64,000 bases of DNA, taken from assembly GCF_002934265.1 (NCBI RefSeq), contig NZ_PTIX01000001.1:434001-498000 (forward strand), in the 5' to 3' direction. Of the stretch, positions 16,121 to 24,741 are shown one piece after another. This stretch comes from Actinokineospora auranticolor (lineage in GTDB: Bacteria; Actinomycetota; Actinomycetes; Mycobacteriales; Pseudonocardiaceae). Positions within the stretch are counted from its first letter, which is position 1; every line of letters begins with the position of its first letter. Both the position numbers and the translations under genes were made by a program. Under the pieces are notes generated by a model. The model was not told the origin of the DNA and did no database searches. It saw only the letters and a program-made list of their open reading frames with translations.

Positions 16121-17248
16121 CTATGGGGACGGCATCCGATCGCGCTGGTGATCCATTGCGGGGGCTGTCAGGCCGTGGGTCCAGAATTCGTAGTGGTGGT
16201 CCAGGCACAGGTTCCAGTGGGCGTGCGGTAGGCCGCAGGCGGTGGTGGCTACGCGGAGGATGTCTGGGGTGGGGGTTCCTTGCCAGGCGCCGCCGGTGAC
16301 CAGTAGGGAGGTGAAGTTCTGGGGGGTGAGGGTGCCCTGGTGGGTGAGGCGCCAGAGGGAGAGGTAGAGGCAGGTTAGGAAGGCGGTCTGGGGTGTAGGG
16401 ATCTTGCCTTCGCTGAGGGAGTGGTAGAGGGATCGGGCTTGGGGTGGGTCGATGGCGGTTGCCAGGTCCATCAGGCCCGTGTGGGTGGCCAGTGCGCGGT
16501 GTGGGTTCGCGACACCCAGATCCGTGAAGACGTGGTGGGTGTTGTGGTGGATGGTGGTGGTGGTGCCGCCGATGTCCACCAGGAGGAAGGGGTGGGTGAC
16601 GTCGGGGAGGAAGTTGTCGCGGGTCAGGCGTTCGGCGGCGACGGTGAGGATGGTGGGGGTAGGCAGGATGGGGGTCTCGGTGGCGCCCGCCAGGGGGCGG
16701 AGTCCTTTGTGGTCTACGAGATCGCCGAGGTGGAGGTTGTGGATCAGGTCGGACAGGCCGCCGGGCGACGGGCGCAGGCGGTGGTCCAGGACGTTGGGGG
16801 CGCGGTGGTCGACGGGCAGGTGCGCGACCAGGTCCGGATCGTCGGCACCAGCCCAGACGAGGACGTCGTGGGGGTGGTCGGCGAGCCTGGTGCGGGACAG
16901 GCACGTCCGCAGGTGGGTGTGGTCGGCGCCGTCCACCCCACCCGCCATGACGAGGATGTCGACGTGGGGGAGCGGCGACGCGGGCCGCTCGCCGAGCAAG
17001 TGGGTGTAGGCGACGTTTCCAGCCGCCGCGGCCGGGGCGCTGTGGCCGCGGGTAAGGCCCAGGACGCCGACGCGAGGGGCCGCGTTGGCCGAGCTGCACA
17101 CGCGCAGGCGGTCCGCGCCGTTGGTCAGTGACAGCACTTGTTCGCCCGGCGAGATTCCCGGGGCCCGCGGCACTACGCGAACGGCGCGCGTGCCCGCCTC
17201 GCACAGCTTGATCGTCGTGCTGCCGATGTCGACGAGGAGCGTGGTCAC
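16121..17248 (-). CDS. glmL: Glutamate mutase reactivating protein (MutL/GlmL-type)
   Basis: A 375-residue ASKHA-fold ATPase of the MutL group that exchanges damaged cobalamin in glutamate mutase. Both phosphate-binding repeats are seen: VTTLLVDIGSTTIKLCE at the N terminus and HPFLLVDIGGTTTTIHH near residue 230, plus VMAGGVDGADHTHLR. It is shorter than the usual length of around 460 residues. Its GTG overlaps the TGA of the E-subunit gene (GTGA), so it belongs to the same operon. Codon use at the 5' half is less GC-biased than in neighbours, with many His/Thr codons (e.g. THTGLMDL). Confidence 0.85.
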   Translation of the reverse strand: MTTLLVDIGSTTIKLCEAGTRAVRVVPRAPGISPGEQVLSLTNGADRLRVCSSANAAPRVGVLGLTRGHSAPAAAAGNVAYTHLLGERPASPLPHVDILVMAGGVDGADHTHLRTCLSRTRLADHPHDVLVWAGADDPDLVAHLPVDHRAPNVLDHRLRPSPGGLSDLIHNLHLGDLVDHKGLRPLAGATETPILPTPTILTVAAERLTRDNFLPDVTHPFLLVDIGGTTTTIHHNTHHVFTDLGVANPHRALATHTGLMDLATAIDPPQARSLYHSLSEGKIPTPQTAFLTCLYLSLWRLTHQGTLTPQNFTSLLVTGGAWQGTPTPDILRVATTACGLPHAHWNLCLDHHYEFWTHGLTAPAMDHQRDRMPSP

Positions 17249-18639
17249 GTCAGCACCCGGATGTCGCGGAGCAGGCCCTCCCACAGGGGACCGTCCTCGG
17301 ACTTGGGGCCGCGCAGTTCGCGTTCCCGGCGCATGCTTTCCGTCGACAGCGGCACGGAACCCGGCTCCAGGACGCGGATCCGCCGACCCGTGCCGCGTAC
17401 GGCGATGAGCGCGGCGGCGTTCTGCTCGTGCGGGGCGAACGGCACGTCGATCACCCCGTCGAGGACGGCGTGGTGGACGGCGGACAGGAACGACGGCGCC
17501 GGGTGGTCCAGTATCCGGGTCAGCACCTCGGTGACCTCGCGGTCGAGGAGGTCCCGTTCGCACTCCACGACCTCGTTGCTCAACGGCCGACAGGCGGGGA
17601 ACATGTCGAGCACGTAGCGGACCGCGCGCACGGACGCGGCGTTGTTCTCGATCGAGGGGATCCCGACCGCCTCGTCCGGGGTCTTGACCACCACCTTGTC
17701 CGCGCCCACCAACCCGCTGATCGCCGCCGACACCGCGATCAGTTGCCACGCCAGCGAAGGCTCCGCCGGAAACGCGCCCATCCACTGGTGGTACGCCAAC
17801 CGGACGTCCACGGCGAACCCGAACCGCGCCAGCAGGTCGGCGGCGTGGGCGCGCAGCACGGTGGCGATGGCCAAGTCCTGTTCGAAGCTGCCCGTTTGCC
17901 CGTAGCTGACGGTGAAAGCCGTGACCCCCTGCTCGGCCGCCAACAGCAATTCGCACAGCTGCACCACAACGGTGATGACCGGCGGCACCAGGGTCGCCGT
18001 CAACGGACCGAACGACTCCCGCTGGACGGGCGCGTCCGCCGGGCCGACCTCGGCACACAGCCGATCCACGTACTGCCAGTGCACCAGCGCCCGCTCGACC
18101 GGGAAGGCGCGCGAATAGGGCAGCGAATAGCTCAACCCGCCGCCCTCGATCTCGGTGATGCCCGAGGCCAAGGCGAGTTCGGCCAGGAGCCGTGCGTCCG
18201 GTGTGCCGTGTCGCAGGCTGACCGGGCGTTCGATCCCCTCGAACAGCCCTCGGGTCGTCGTGACGCCATGAGCCACCAAGGGGTAGCCGTTGAGCAGGTC
18301 GCGGCCCTCGGCCAGGCTCGCGGCGAGGAGGCGGGCCGCTGTGTCGTGGTCGTTGTGGCGGGTGTGGCTGTCCACGGTCAACGGGATGAAGTCCGCGCCC
18401 GCCGCGTCGAAGGCCAGGGTGAGGGCGCGTTGCTTCGCCGCGGACGGGAAACCGCCGCGTGGTTGGACGAGCGGACCCGGGCGCCGGTAGGCCACGGACG
18501 CGAACCGGGCGCGCGGCAGGGCGGCCAGGTGGTCGGCGGCCGTCGACGGGGTCAGGTCCGGCGCGCCGTACCGCTCGATGAGCCGGTGCCGGTCCGCGGC
18601 GAGGTCGCCGACGCGGGCGTGGTCACCGGGCGCCGCCAC
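17245..18639 (-). CDS. glmE: Glutamate (methylaspartate) mutase E subunit
   Basis: A 464-residue TIM-barrel subunit of adenosylcobalamin-dependent glutamate mutase, which turns L-glutamate into (2S,3S)-3-methylaspartate. Typical lines are PLVAHGVTTTRGLFEG, RPVSLRHGTPDARLLAELA, EGGGLSYSLPYSRAFPVERA and AVSYGQ-like VSYGQTGSFEQD; length matches the family. In secondary metabolism this enzyme supplies 3-methylaspartate (e.g. vicenistatin VinI/VinH). The GTG at 18637-18639 lies 17 bases inside the S-subunit gene. No stand-alone methylaspartase is in the window, so use as an anabolic building block is more likely than glutamate fermentation. Confidence 0.93.
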   Translation of the reverse strand: MAAPGDHARVGDLAADRHRLIERYGAPDLTPSTAADHLAALPRARFASVAYRRPGPLVQPRGGFPSAAKQRALTLAFDAAGADFIPLTVDSHTRHNDHDTAARLLAASLAEGRDLLNGYPLVAHGVTTTRGLFEGIERPVSLRHGTPDARLLAELALASGITEIEGGGLSYSLPYSRAFPVERALVHWQYVDRLCAEVGPADAPVQRESFGPLTATLVPPVITVVVQLCELLLAAEQGVTAFTVSYGQTGSFEQDLAIATVLRAHAADLLARFGFAVDVRLAYHQWMGAFPAEPSLAWQLIAVSAAISGLVGADKVVVKTPDEAVGIPSIENNAASVRAVRYVLDMFPACRPLSNEVVECERDLLDREVTEVLTRILDHPAPSFLSAVHHAVLDGVIDVPFAPHEQNAAALIAVRGTGRRIRVLEPGSVPLSTESMRRERELRGPKSEDGPLWEGLLRDIRVLT

Positions 18640-19114
18640 CGCCGCCCCTTCCGACGAGCGCGGGCCCGATCCCTTCCAGGGCAGAGCGAGCGAGGTCGGC
18701 GCGCAGCGCCTCGAACACCGGGTGCAGGCTCGCGGGCCGGTGGAAGACGCGGTGGAAGCCGAAACCGGTGTAGAGCCGCGTCACCTCCGCCGCGGGCCGG
18801 TCGCCCAGCGCCAGGTTCCCGCCGACGTACCGGAGCACGTCCGCGAGGCCCGCCGCGGCGAAGCGCGCGCCGAAACCCGCGCAGGACTTCTGGCCCTCGC
18901 CGTTGACCGAGGCGACGAGCACCGCTCGCGCCCCGGTCTCCAGCACCGCGTCGGCGAAATCGTCGACGGTGTTGTTCGTGCCCAGGTTGTACGGCCGGAA
19001 ACCGTGCTCGGCCATACCGATCTCCAGCACCCGGTTGGCCACGACGTGGATGTCGTTGCCCACCAGGCCCAGCACCACGCCGGTACCCGGCGCGCCCGGG
19101 CTATTTCCGGACAC
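18623..19114 (-). CDS. glmS: Glutamate mutase S subunit, B12-binding
   Basis: A 163-residue cobalamin-binding domain. The family DxHxxG motif appears as NDIHVVANR: Asp and the cobalt-ligating His are kept, but Gly is Ala. The following lines GFRPYNLGTNNTVDDFADAV, LVASVNGEGQKSCAGF and VLRYVGGNLALGDRP fit the Rossmann-like B12 fold. The final 15 residues are Gly-rich. The GTG at 19112-19114 overlaps the end of the radical SAM gene by 14 bases; the gene is tightly coupled to E and L subunits. Confidence 0.92.
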   Translation of the reverse strand: MSGNSPGAPGTGVVLGLVGNDIHVVANRVLEIGMAEHGFRPYNLGTNNTVDDFADAVLETGARAVLVASVNGEGQKSCAGFGARFAAAGLADVLRYVGGNLALGDRPAAEVTRLYTGFGFHRVFHRPASLHPVFEALRADLARSALEGIGPALVGRGGGGGAR

Positions 19115-20138
19115 TCGGCATGGGCAGCGCGGTGAGGCCCGTCTTCTTCTGCGCCTCCGTCTGCCCCGGGAAGTCGAAGTGGCGGAAGCAGGAGAACGTC
19201 TGGTCCTCGTGCTTGCTCCGCACGAAAGCCTGCAACCGCGGGCTGTTCTCGTAGATGGCGAGCATGTCCGTGTCGAACACGTTGCCGATGACGTCCGGGT
19301 TGCCCAGCTCGCAGATCATCACGTCGCCGTTGGAGTGCAGGTGCAGCTGCGCCTTGCCCTCGATGCAGCTGGCGTAGATGACGCCCGGGTCCTGGAACAG
19401 CGGCTGCAGGCGCGCCCAGTGCGCGCTGCCGGGCCGGAAGTAGGCCGACAGGCAGCTGAAGAACATCGTGGTCTCGGGGCGGCGGGCCTGGACGAGCTCC
19501 ACGATGGAGTCGCAGATCCGGTCGTGGTCCAGGGTGTTCTCGTAGCCCTGGTGCAGGCTCGGGATCTCCATCTGGATCTCGTGCTTGGCGACCCCGAGGT
19601 CGGCGGCGAAGCGGTGCACGTCCGCCATCGTCTTCTCGGTTTCGTTGAAGAGGATCGTCTCCACCACTGCGTCGATTGTTGGCGACGCGACAGCCCGCTC
19701 GACGGCGTACACGATCTTCGGGAACATCTTCTCGGTGACCTTGTAGAACTCGGCGTGTCGGGCCGCGTCGGTGTGGTTCAGCGAGAAGTGCAGCACGTCG
19801 AGACCGGCCGCTTCGAGGCGGTTGAATTTCTCGTCGTTGAGCAGCGTGCCGTTAGAATTGATCTGCGTCGAGATGCCGTGCGCGGTGCAGTACTCGATGA
19901 TTCCGACGCAGATGTCGAATTCCAGGAGCACCTCGCCGCCGGACAGTTTCACGCGTTCCAGGTCGGGCAGGCTGTCAATCACCCGAGCCACGTCCTCGAC
20001 CGAGAGGATCTTGCGTTCCAGCAGGTCATACGCACCGCAATAGCTGCACCGGAAGTTACACCGGGACGTCACCCCGATTTCGATGGCCCGCAGGTTGCCT
20101 GGACCCAGTTTGCGCATCTCCAGCGATTTGAACGTCAA
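19101..20138 (-). CDS. Radical SAM enzyme leading the glutamate-mutase operon
   Basis: About 345 residues. The 4Fe-4S motif is CNFRCSYC (Cys about 27, 31, 34) and SAM-binding lines are KLSGGEVLLEFD and INSNGTLLNDEKF. The C-terminal part has further Cys (IYASCIEGKAQLHLHSNGDV, MICELGNPDVIGNV) in a truncated SPASM-like arrangement that could hold a second cluster. The target is unknown; as first gene of the mutase operon it may act on glutamate, methylaspartate or a later conjugate. A TTG at 20136-20138 is chosen as start because GGGGG stands six bases upstream; a TTG at 20153 and an ATG at 20117 are alternatives. GC content drops slightly at its 5' end. Confidence 0.9.
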   Translation of the reverse strand: MTFKSLEMRKLGPGNLRAIEIGVTSRCNFRCSYCGAYDLLERKILSVEDVARVIDSLPDLERVKLSGGEVLLEFDICVGIIEYCTAHGISTQINSNGTLLNDEKFNRLEAAGLDVLHFSLNHTDAARHAEFYKVTEKMFPKIVYAVERAVASPTIDAVVETILFNETEKTMADVHRFAADLGVAKHEIQMEIPSLHQGYENTLDHDRICDSIVELVQARRPETTMFFSCLSAYFRPGSAHWARLQPLFQDPGVIYASCIEGKAQLHLHSNGDVMICELGNPDVIGNVFDTDMLAIYENSPRLQAFVRSKHEDQTFSCFRHFDFPGQTEAQKKTGLTALPMPSVRK

Positions 20139-20259
20139 CGGTGCCCCCTGCAACTCGTGACAAGTGACTGATCTCGCAGGCTACACTCAGGTGATTTCGG
20201 ACGCAAGGCATTCAGGGTCCCCTTACTCGGCGTGATAGTGGAAGGAATCGGGCAATCAG
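20139..20259. promoter_or_regulatory. Divergent promoter region, radical SAM vs PLP decarboxylase
   Basis: About 120 bases, less GC-rich than the flanks, between two divergent starts. A possible plus-strand -10 is GATAGT near 20231, and GGAAGGAA precedes the decarboxylase GTG. The shared region suggests that the mutase operon and the decarboxylase are controlled together. Confidence 0.5.
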
Positions 20260-21471
20260 GTGAACCGCGCGGAACTGCTCCAAACGAGTGAACGGTACGG
20301 AACCCCGCTTTACCTCTACGACCTCGCGGAGGTTCGGGATCGCGCGAACGAGTTGTTGGCCGCGCTCCCGGGGGGAACGTCGCTGCTCTACTCCCTGAAG
20401 GCCAACCCGCTGCTCCCCGTCGTGGCGGAGTTGCGCGGGGTCGGTTGCGGCGCCGAGGTTTCGTCGCTGGGCGAACTGGATGTCGCGGTGGCGGCGGGGT
20501 TCCGGGCCGCGGACGTGCTCTACACCGGACCGGGGAAGTCACGCGGTGAGATCGATGCGGCGATCGCGCGCGGCGCGGAGCTGTTTTCCTGTGAGTCGGA
20601 GACCGAACTGGACCGGCTCGGCGCGGCCGCGGCCGACGCGGGGCGCCGGGTGCGCGTGCTGCTGCGGTTGCAGCCGGGCGACCGGCCCGCGTCCGGGCTG
20701 TCCATGGCCGACGGCAGGCAGTTCGGTCTCACGGCGACCGAGGCGGTCCGCGCCTGGCCCGCGGCGGCGGAGTCGGTGGAACTACTCGGGTTCCACGTCT
20801 ACCTGGGGTCCCAACTGGGAACGGTCGAGCACCTGTTGACGGGGTTCACGTGCGCCAAGGCCGTGGTGGACGAGGTCGTCGCGGGCACGGGTGTCCCGCC
20901 CCGGATCGTCGACCTGGGCGGGGGTTTCCCGTGGCCCTATGCCGCGGAGGGTGTGGGTTGTGACCTGATCGGGTTGCGCGAAGGGCTGACGGACCTGCTG
21001 TCGGACTGGGCGGAGTCCGCGCCGCGTGTCTGGTTCGAGACCGGGCGGCGGCCGACGGCGGCGGCGGGGACGCTGCTGACGACCGTCATCGACGTGAAGG
21101 AGCGCGAATCCGGTGTCGTCGTGGTGGTCGACGCGGGCATCAACGTGCTCGGCGGGATGGCGGGCCTGGGGCGCGTGTTGCGGCTGAACACCACTGTGGA
21201 CAACCTGAGTGCCGCGGACGACCGCCCCGAGGTCGCCGTGGACGTCGTCGGTCCGCTGTGCACGCCACTGGACCGGGTGGCCGCCAGAACCCCGGCCCGG
21301 AAGCCCGCCCCGGGGGACGTGCTCCGGGTGCACAACGTCGGTGCCTATGGGGCAACGGCGAGCCTGACGGCGTTCCTGAGTCGACCCGGTCCGCTGGAGT
21401 TGGTCGTGGACGGGGACGAGGAAGTCGGCGCGTGGCGGATCGACGCGCGGGCGGTGCCGGTCACCGGGTGA
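20260..21471 (+). CDS. Fold-type III PLP-dependent decarboxylase (BtrK/VinO-like)
   Basis: A 403-residue alanine-racemase-fold enzyme of the diaminopimelate/ornithine decarboxylase group. PLP Lys is in LLYSLKANPL (residue 47); the HxGS line is FHVYLGSQLG, the phosphate loop DLGGGFPWPY, and the C-terminal half supplies GPLCTPLD (Cys about 334) and NVGAYGATAS. The CTPLD version is common in enzymes of secondary metabolism such as BtrK, which decarboxylates glutamyl-ACP, and VinO, which decarboxylates 3-methylaspartyl-ACP. With the glutamate mutase genes divergent next to it, 3-methylaspartate (free or ACP-bound) is the most likely substrate; the product would be 3-aminoisobutyrate or an isomer (inference). 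GTG start follows GGAAGGAA. Confidence 0.9.
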   Translation: MNRAELLQTSERYGTPLYLYDLAEVRDRANELLAALPGGTSLLYSLKANPLLPVVAELRGVGCGAEVSSLGELDVAVAAGFRAADVLYTGPGKSRGEIDAAIARGAELFSCESETELDRLGAAAADAGRRVRVLLRLQPGDRPASGLSMADGRQFGLTATEAVRAWPAAAESVELLGFHVYLGSQLGTVEHLLTGFTCAKAVVDEVVAGTGVPPRIVDLGGGFPWPYAAEGVGCDLIGLREGLTDLLSDWAESAPRVWFETGRRPTAAAGTLLTTVIDVKERESGVVVVVDAGINVLGGMAGLGRVLRLNTTVDNLSAADDRPEVAVDVVGPLCTPLDRVAARTPARKPAPGDVLRVHNVGAYGATASLTAFLSRPGPLELVVDGDEEVGAWRIDARAVPVTG

Positions 21472-21484
21472 CCGGGTGACCGGA

Positions 21485-22357
21485 TCAGCCGAGGGCGGCG
21501 AGGGCCGCCTCGATGGAGGTGGTCAGCGGCGGGGGCTCGTCGACGGGCTGGAACTGGGCGTTGAGGGTGATGGACTCGGCGGGGCCCTGCATCTCGTAGA
21601 GGGGCTTCTTGCTGATGTGCCCCATCTGCGGGTCGACCCAGTAGACGTTGCCGTTGTGGTTGACGCCGTTCACCGCGTGGATGGTGCCCCGGTCGAAGAT
21701 CACGATGGCGACCGCGCCGTGGCCCGCCGACTTCAACCGGGCCTCGATGTCCGACCAGGTGGGGCCGCGGCCGTTCTCCGAGGTGCGCCACTCGGTTTCC
21801 AGCCACTGCTTGGTCTTGCCGCCGCCGTCGCTCTCCAACCCGGGCGCCGGGTCGTGCACCCCGGCCGCGGCGGTCGGCCTGCCGTACCAGGACTTGAGGA
21901 AGGCGCGGGCGGCGTCGATGCAGTTGCGCAGGAACGCGGTACCCGGCTCGTCGCGCTGGCTGTTGATGTTGGCCACCCAGTCGGCCGTGCCGTAGGTGTT
22001 GGCCGCGGGCCCCTTGGGGGACTTGGCGTTGAGCCAGTGCGCCAGACCGGCCCCCGGCAGGTGCGCCGACGGGTCGGGGAACTGCTGCGGTTGCCCGTTC
22101 TCCTGGGGGAAGCTGTTGGCGAGCCGCTGCTCGGCGGCGGTGGAGGCCGGGTCGAGCCCGCCGGGCTGGCCGAACTGGCGGATGTTGTCGAGGTCGTTGA
22201 GCGTGGTGTCCATGTCGCGGGTGCGCTGCACCATGAGCCGGTTGACGCCGCTGTTGCCCACCTTCTGCTGGAGGGCGTGCACGGGGTGGACGCGCTCCTT
22301 GGGCCGCGCGGTGGTGGGCTGGTCCTTCTCGGGTTCGCCGGGCCGGTGCCGGTGCAT
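21485..22357 (-). CDS. Papain-fold toxin (glutamine-deamidase-like) with eCIS-type leader
   Basis: A 290-residue protein without signal peptide. The C-terminal half matches the Tox-PL papain-like/toxin glutamine deamidase pattern: RNCIDAARAFLKSWYG (Cys about 146), HGAVAIVIFDRGTIHAVNGV (His about 227) and NVYWVDPQMG (Asp/Gln). Such domains deamidate or cleave host proteins. The N-terminal line HALQQKVGNSGVNRLMVQ resembles the LQRxAGNxAVxxLL motif at the start of cargo proteins of extracellular contractile injection systems. No injection-system genes or obvious immunity gene are in the window. The ATG at 22355-22357 has a GAGGAGG site. It is convergent with the decarboxylase gene and divergent from the broken TetR gene. 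Confidence 0.75.
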   Translation of the reverse strand: MHRHRPGEPEKDQPTTARPKERVHPVHALQQKVGNSGVNRLMVQRTRDMDTTLNDLDNIRQFGQPGGLDPASTAAEQRLANSFPQENGQPQQFPDPSAHLPGAGLAHWLNAKSPKGPAANTYGTADWVANINSQRDEPGTAFLRNCIDAARAFLKSWYGRPTAAAGVHDPAPGLESDGGGKTKQWLETEWRTSENGRGPTWSDIEARLKSAGHGAVAIVIFDRGTIHAVNGVNHNGNVYWVDPQMGHISKKPLYEMQGPAESITLNAQFQPVDEPPPLTTSIEAALAALG

Positions 22358-22469
22358 GCGTCCACCTCCTCGCCGTCGAGCGTCTCCCGGCCCGGTGGCT
22401 CAGGCGAGGCCGACGAGTGCCTTGTCGGGGGCAGGGAAGGTGCCCCGGGTGCCGAGTAGGGTGCCCCGG

Positions 22470-23017
22470 ATGGAGCCGACGCGGGCGGACGCCCGGCGCA
22501 ACCGGACCCGGGTGCTCACGGCCGCGCGGCAGGCGTTCGCCGCACAGGGACTGCAGGCGCCGCTGGACGAGATCGCCGGCTCGCGGGGGTGGGCGCGGGC
22601 ACGGTGTACCGGCACTTCCCGACGAAGGAACTGCTCTTCGAGGCAGTGGTCCTGGACCGGATGTCCGCCCTCGTGGACCGGATGCGGTCGGTGGCCGCGT
22701 CGGAGCCGGGGGAGGCGTTCTTCTCGGCGCTGACCGCGGTGGTGTCGAAGGGGATGGGCGACCGGGACCTGGTAGACGCGTTGACCAGGACGGCTGTGAC
22801 ACCTGGGTTGACGTCGGCGAACCTGGAGTTGCGGACCGCGCTCGGCGTCTTGTTGGTGCGGGGGCAGGAGGTGGGGGAGGTTCGGGGGGACGTGTCGATC
22901 GGGGTGCTGATGACGCTGGTTCGAGGGGTGCTCTTGGCCGCGTATTCCGGGTCGTGCGAGGTTGCCGGGGCGCTGGCGGTGATCGGGGACGGGCTTCGGG
23001 AATCCGGTCACCGGTGA
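22470..23017 (+). pseudogene. TetR-family regulator, frameshifted
   Basis: The plus-strand frame from the ATG at 22470 gives a TetR helix-turn-helix start (ARRNRTRVLTAARQAFAAQG, APLDEIA) that breaks at about 22577. The next frame resumes with GVGAGTVYRHFPTKELLFEAV, the second half of the same HTH, and runs on to a normal ligand domain ending at 23017. One missing C in the run GCC(C)GGC restores the frame. So either the gene is inactive or a single base was lost in sequencing. It is divergent from the toxin gene and could have controlled it. Confidence 0.85.
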
Positions 23018-23035
23018 AGGGGAAGCCCGAAACGT

Positions 23036-24486
23036 TCACAGTTGTCGCAGCCGCCGTTTGGCGGTGAGGATTGCGGCCAGAGAGGCGATCGTGGTAACGG
23101 CGGTGCCCGCGGTGCCGAGGAGGAGGGCGGCGCAGGTGAGGAAGATGGTGGAGCAGAAGGTGGTGGCTTCCGTTCGCCTGGGCTGAGCACAGGCGAGTTC
23201 GCCAGGAGCGGGTCGACCTTGCCGGGCTCGCGGGTGCTCCGCCAGATCGCCTCCCACGCACTCCCGGGGATGCCGTTGACCTCGACCCGGGCGTCTGTGA
23301 GGTGGCTGTCCTCGTCCAGCAGCCGCAACTGGATCGTGTTGACCCGTGGGACCACGCGCAGACCCGGGACACCGGGATGATCGCCATCCGAACGCGTCCA
23401 TGTGAGGAGGGAGCGGAAGAAGTCGTCAACGACCTCGTTCTCCAGATCGACCACCAATCCCGCTGTGCGCGGACTGACCGCGCGGTAGACGCGGTCCGCG
23501 TCGCAGTAGCGCATGGTCAACAGCAGGGATGTCTCCAGGACCCGCTGGTGGGGTGAGTGCGCTTCGGGGATCAGTCCGGCGCGCAGGGCAGCGGGGTTCG
23601 GGGACTTGGCGAGGTTCCGCAGGCAGTTCGTGGCTGTGTGCTTGGACTCGGCGGTGAAGCGGTAGCGCATGGCGACGAGGTCGTCGAGCTGGATGTGTGA
23701 GTGGGCGTTCCCCGCTCCCATGTCTCCCATGCGGCGCGCATCGACCTGGAGCGGTTGTTGGGGCGAGGCGTGTCGCTCTTGCTCAGCTGGCGCAAGCGCA
23801 GGCCCTCAACACCGATGGGGGCAGCCGGGTGTTGGAGGGAAGCTGAGACATCGGAGTCGTCGGGGGCACCTCGCCACTCGACCAGTAGGTCGTCCATGTG
23901 ACCGCCGTCGACCTTCAACGACCACACCTGGCGGAAGAGTCGGATTCTGCGGAGCAGGTCGCTCGCCAAGTGAGCGGGCGTGTACAGGCGTGGGTAGCGG
24001 TCCTGGTCAGGGGGTGCTTCGGCATTCGTGGCCGCCACGTACCTGTGCGCTGCGAGCCAGGTCTGTTCGGACACGCCGGTGGCTATCACTCGCGCGCCCG
24101 TGGGGTCGTCGACCGGGGAGAACTCGACCTGCTGTGCTCGGTGTCGTGCGTGGACCGGCACCGCGCCGGTCAGCAGTTCCATCAGGAGTGGGCCGAGCAA
24201 CTGGGGCGCCAAGCGGACGCGGAGCACGTCGGGCTCCGGCCGCACCTCCTCGATGACCTTGTCGAGTCGCCAACTCCAGATGCGGGGGTTGAAGACCAGG
24301 TGGTCGAACCCGCGGAGCAGGGCGTTGAGCAGTACCGCTTCCAGTTCCTGCTGACGCTGTCCCGCCGCGCTCGGGAGGATGCGTTGCCGCAGGTCGTGCG
24401 GCACGGTGACGTCGTCGCCACGGAAGGCGTGTACCAAGATCTCGCGGTCGGCGGGGGAGAGGTCCCGACGTAGTGTCGTGGCTCAT
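23036..24486 (-). pseudogene. Unknown membrane-anchored protein, frameshifted about three times
   Basis: On the minus strand protein-like text jumps between frames. From an ATG at 24486 it begins MSHDTT, then shifts to LRRDLSPADREILVHAF with QQELEAVLLNALLRGFDHLVF and PRIWSWRLDKVIEEV; near 23780 it shifts to LQVDARRMGDMGAGNAHSH with TAESKHTATNCLRNLAK; near 23180 it shifts again to a membrane helix FLTCAALLLGTAGTAVTT followed by AKRRLRQL and a stop at 23036. I do not recognise the family. GC is lower than in surroundings and codon use is atypical, which suggests acquired and decaying DNA, or several indel errors. The ATG overlaps the stop of the small gene upstream (ATGA). Confidence 0.6.
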
Positions 24487-24614
24487 TTGGGTAGACCGCG
24501 GACGGATTCGCCCGTGCGGGCGTGGCGGAGGTCGAGCAGATGGGTGGTGAGGTAGTCCTTGCGCACGTCAATCCCGTTCCGCCGCCCGGCACGGCTGACG
24601 AGGATGGAGCGCAT
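24483..24614 (-). CDS. Small hypothetical protein
   Basis: A 43-residue frame starting MRSILVSRAGRRNGIDVRKDY and ending RGLPK. It is basic and has no recognisable domain. Its TGA overlaps the ATG of the frameshifted gene (ATGA), the main reason to think it is real. No clear ribosome site is seen; a weak TACGTA block lies 8-13 bases upstream. It could be the surviving start of a decayed gene. Confidence 0.35.
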   Translation of the reverse strand: MRSILVSRAGRRNGIDVRKDYLTTHLLDLRHARTGESVRGLPK

Positions 24615-24741
24615 GGCACTACGTAAGACTGGTCGACTTCTTCGCGCGGGGCGCCCGAGCGCTTGGGAGTGGTGTTCACCCAAGCCGGGAGGGTGGCCAC
24701 TCAGGCTGGCGGACCGCGCCCGCCGAGGGTGACCGTACCAC

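Noticed and set aside
21455-21482. Tandem GTGACCGG-like repeat at the end of the decarboxylase gene
   Set aside because: Only two to three short GC-rich units overlapping the last codons; no sign of function.
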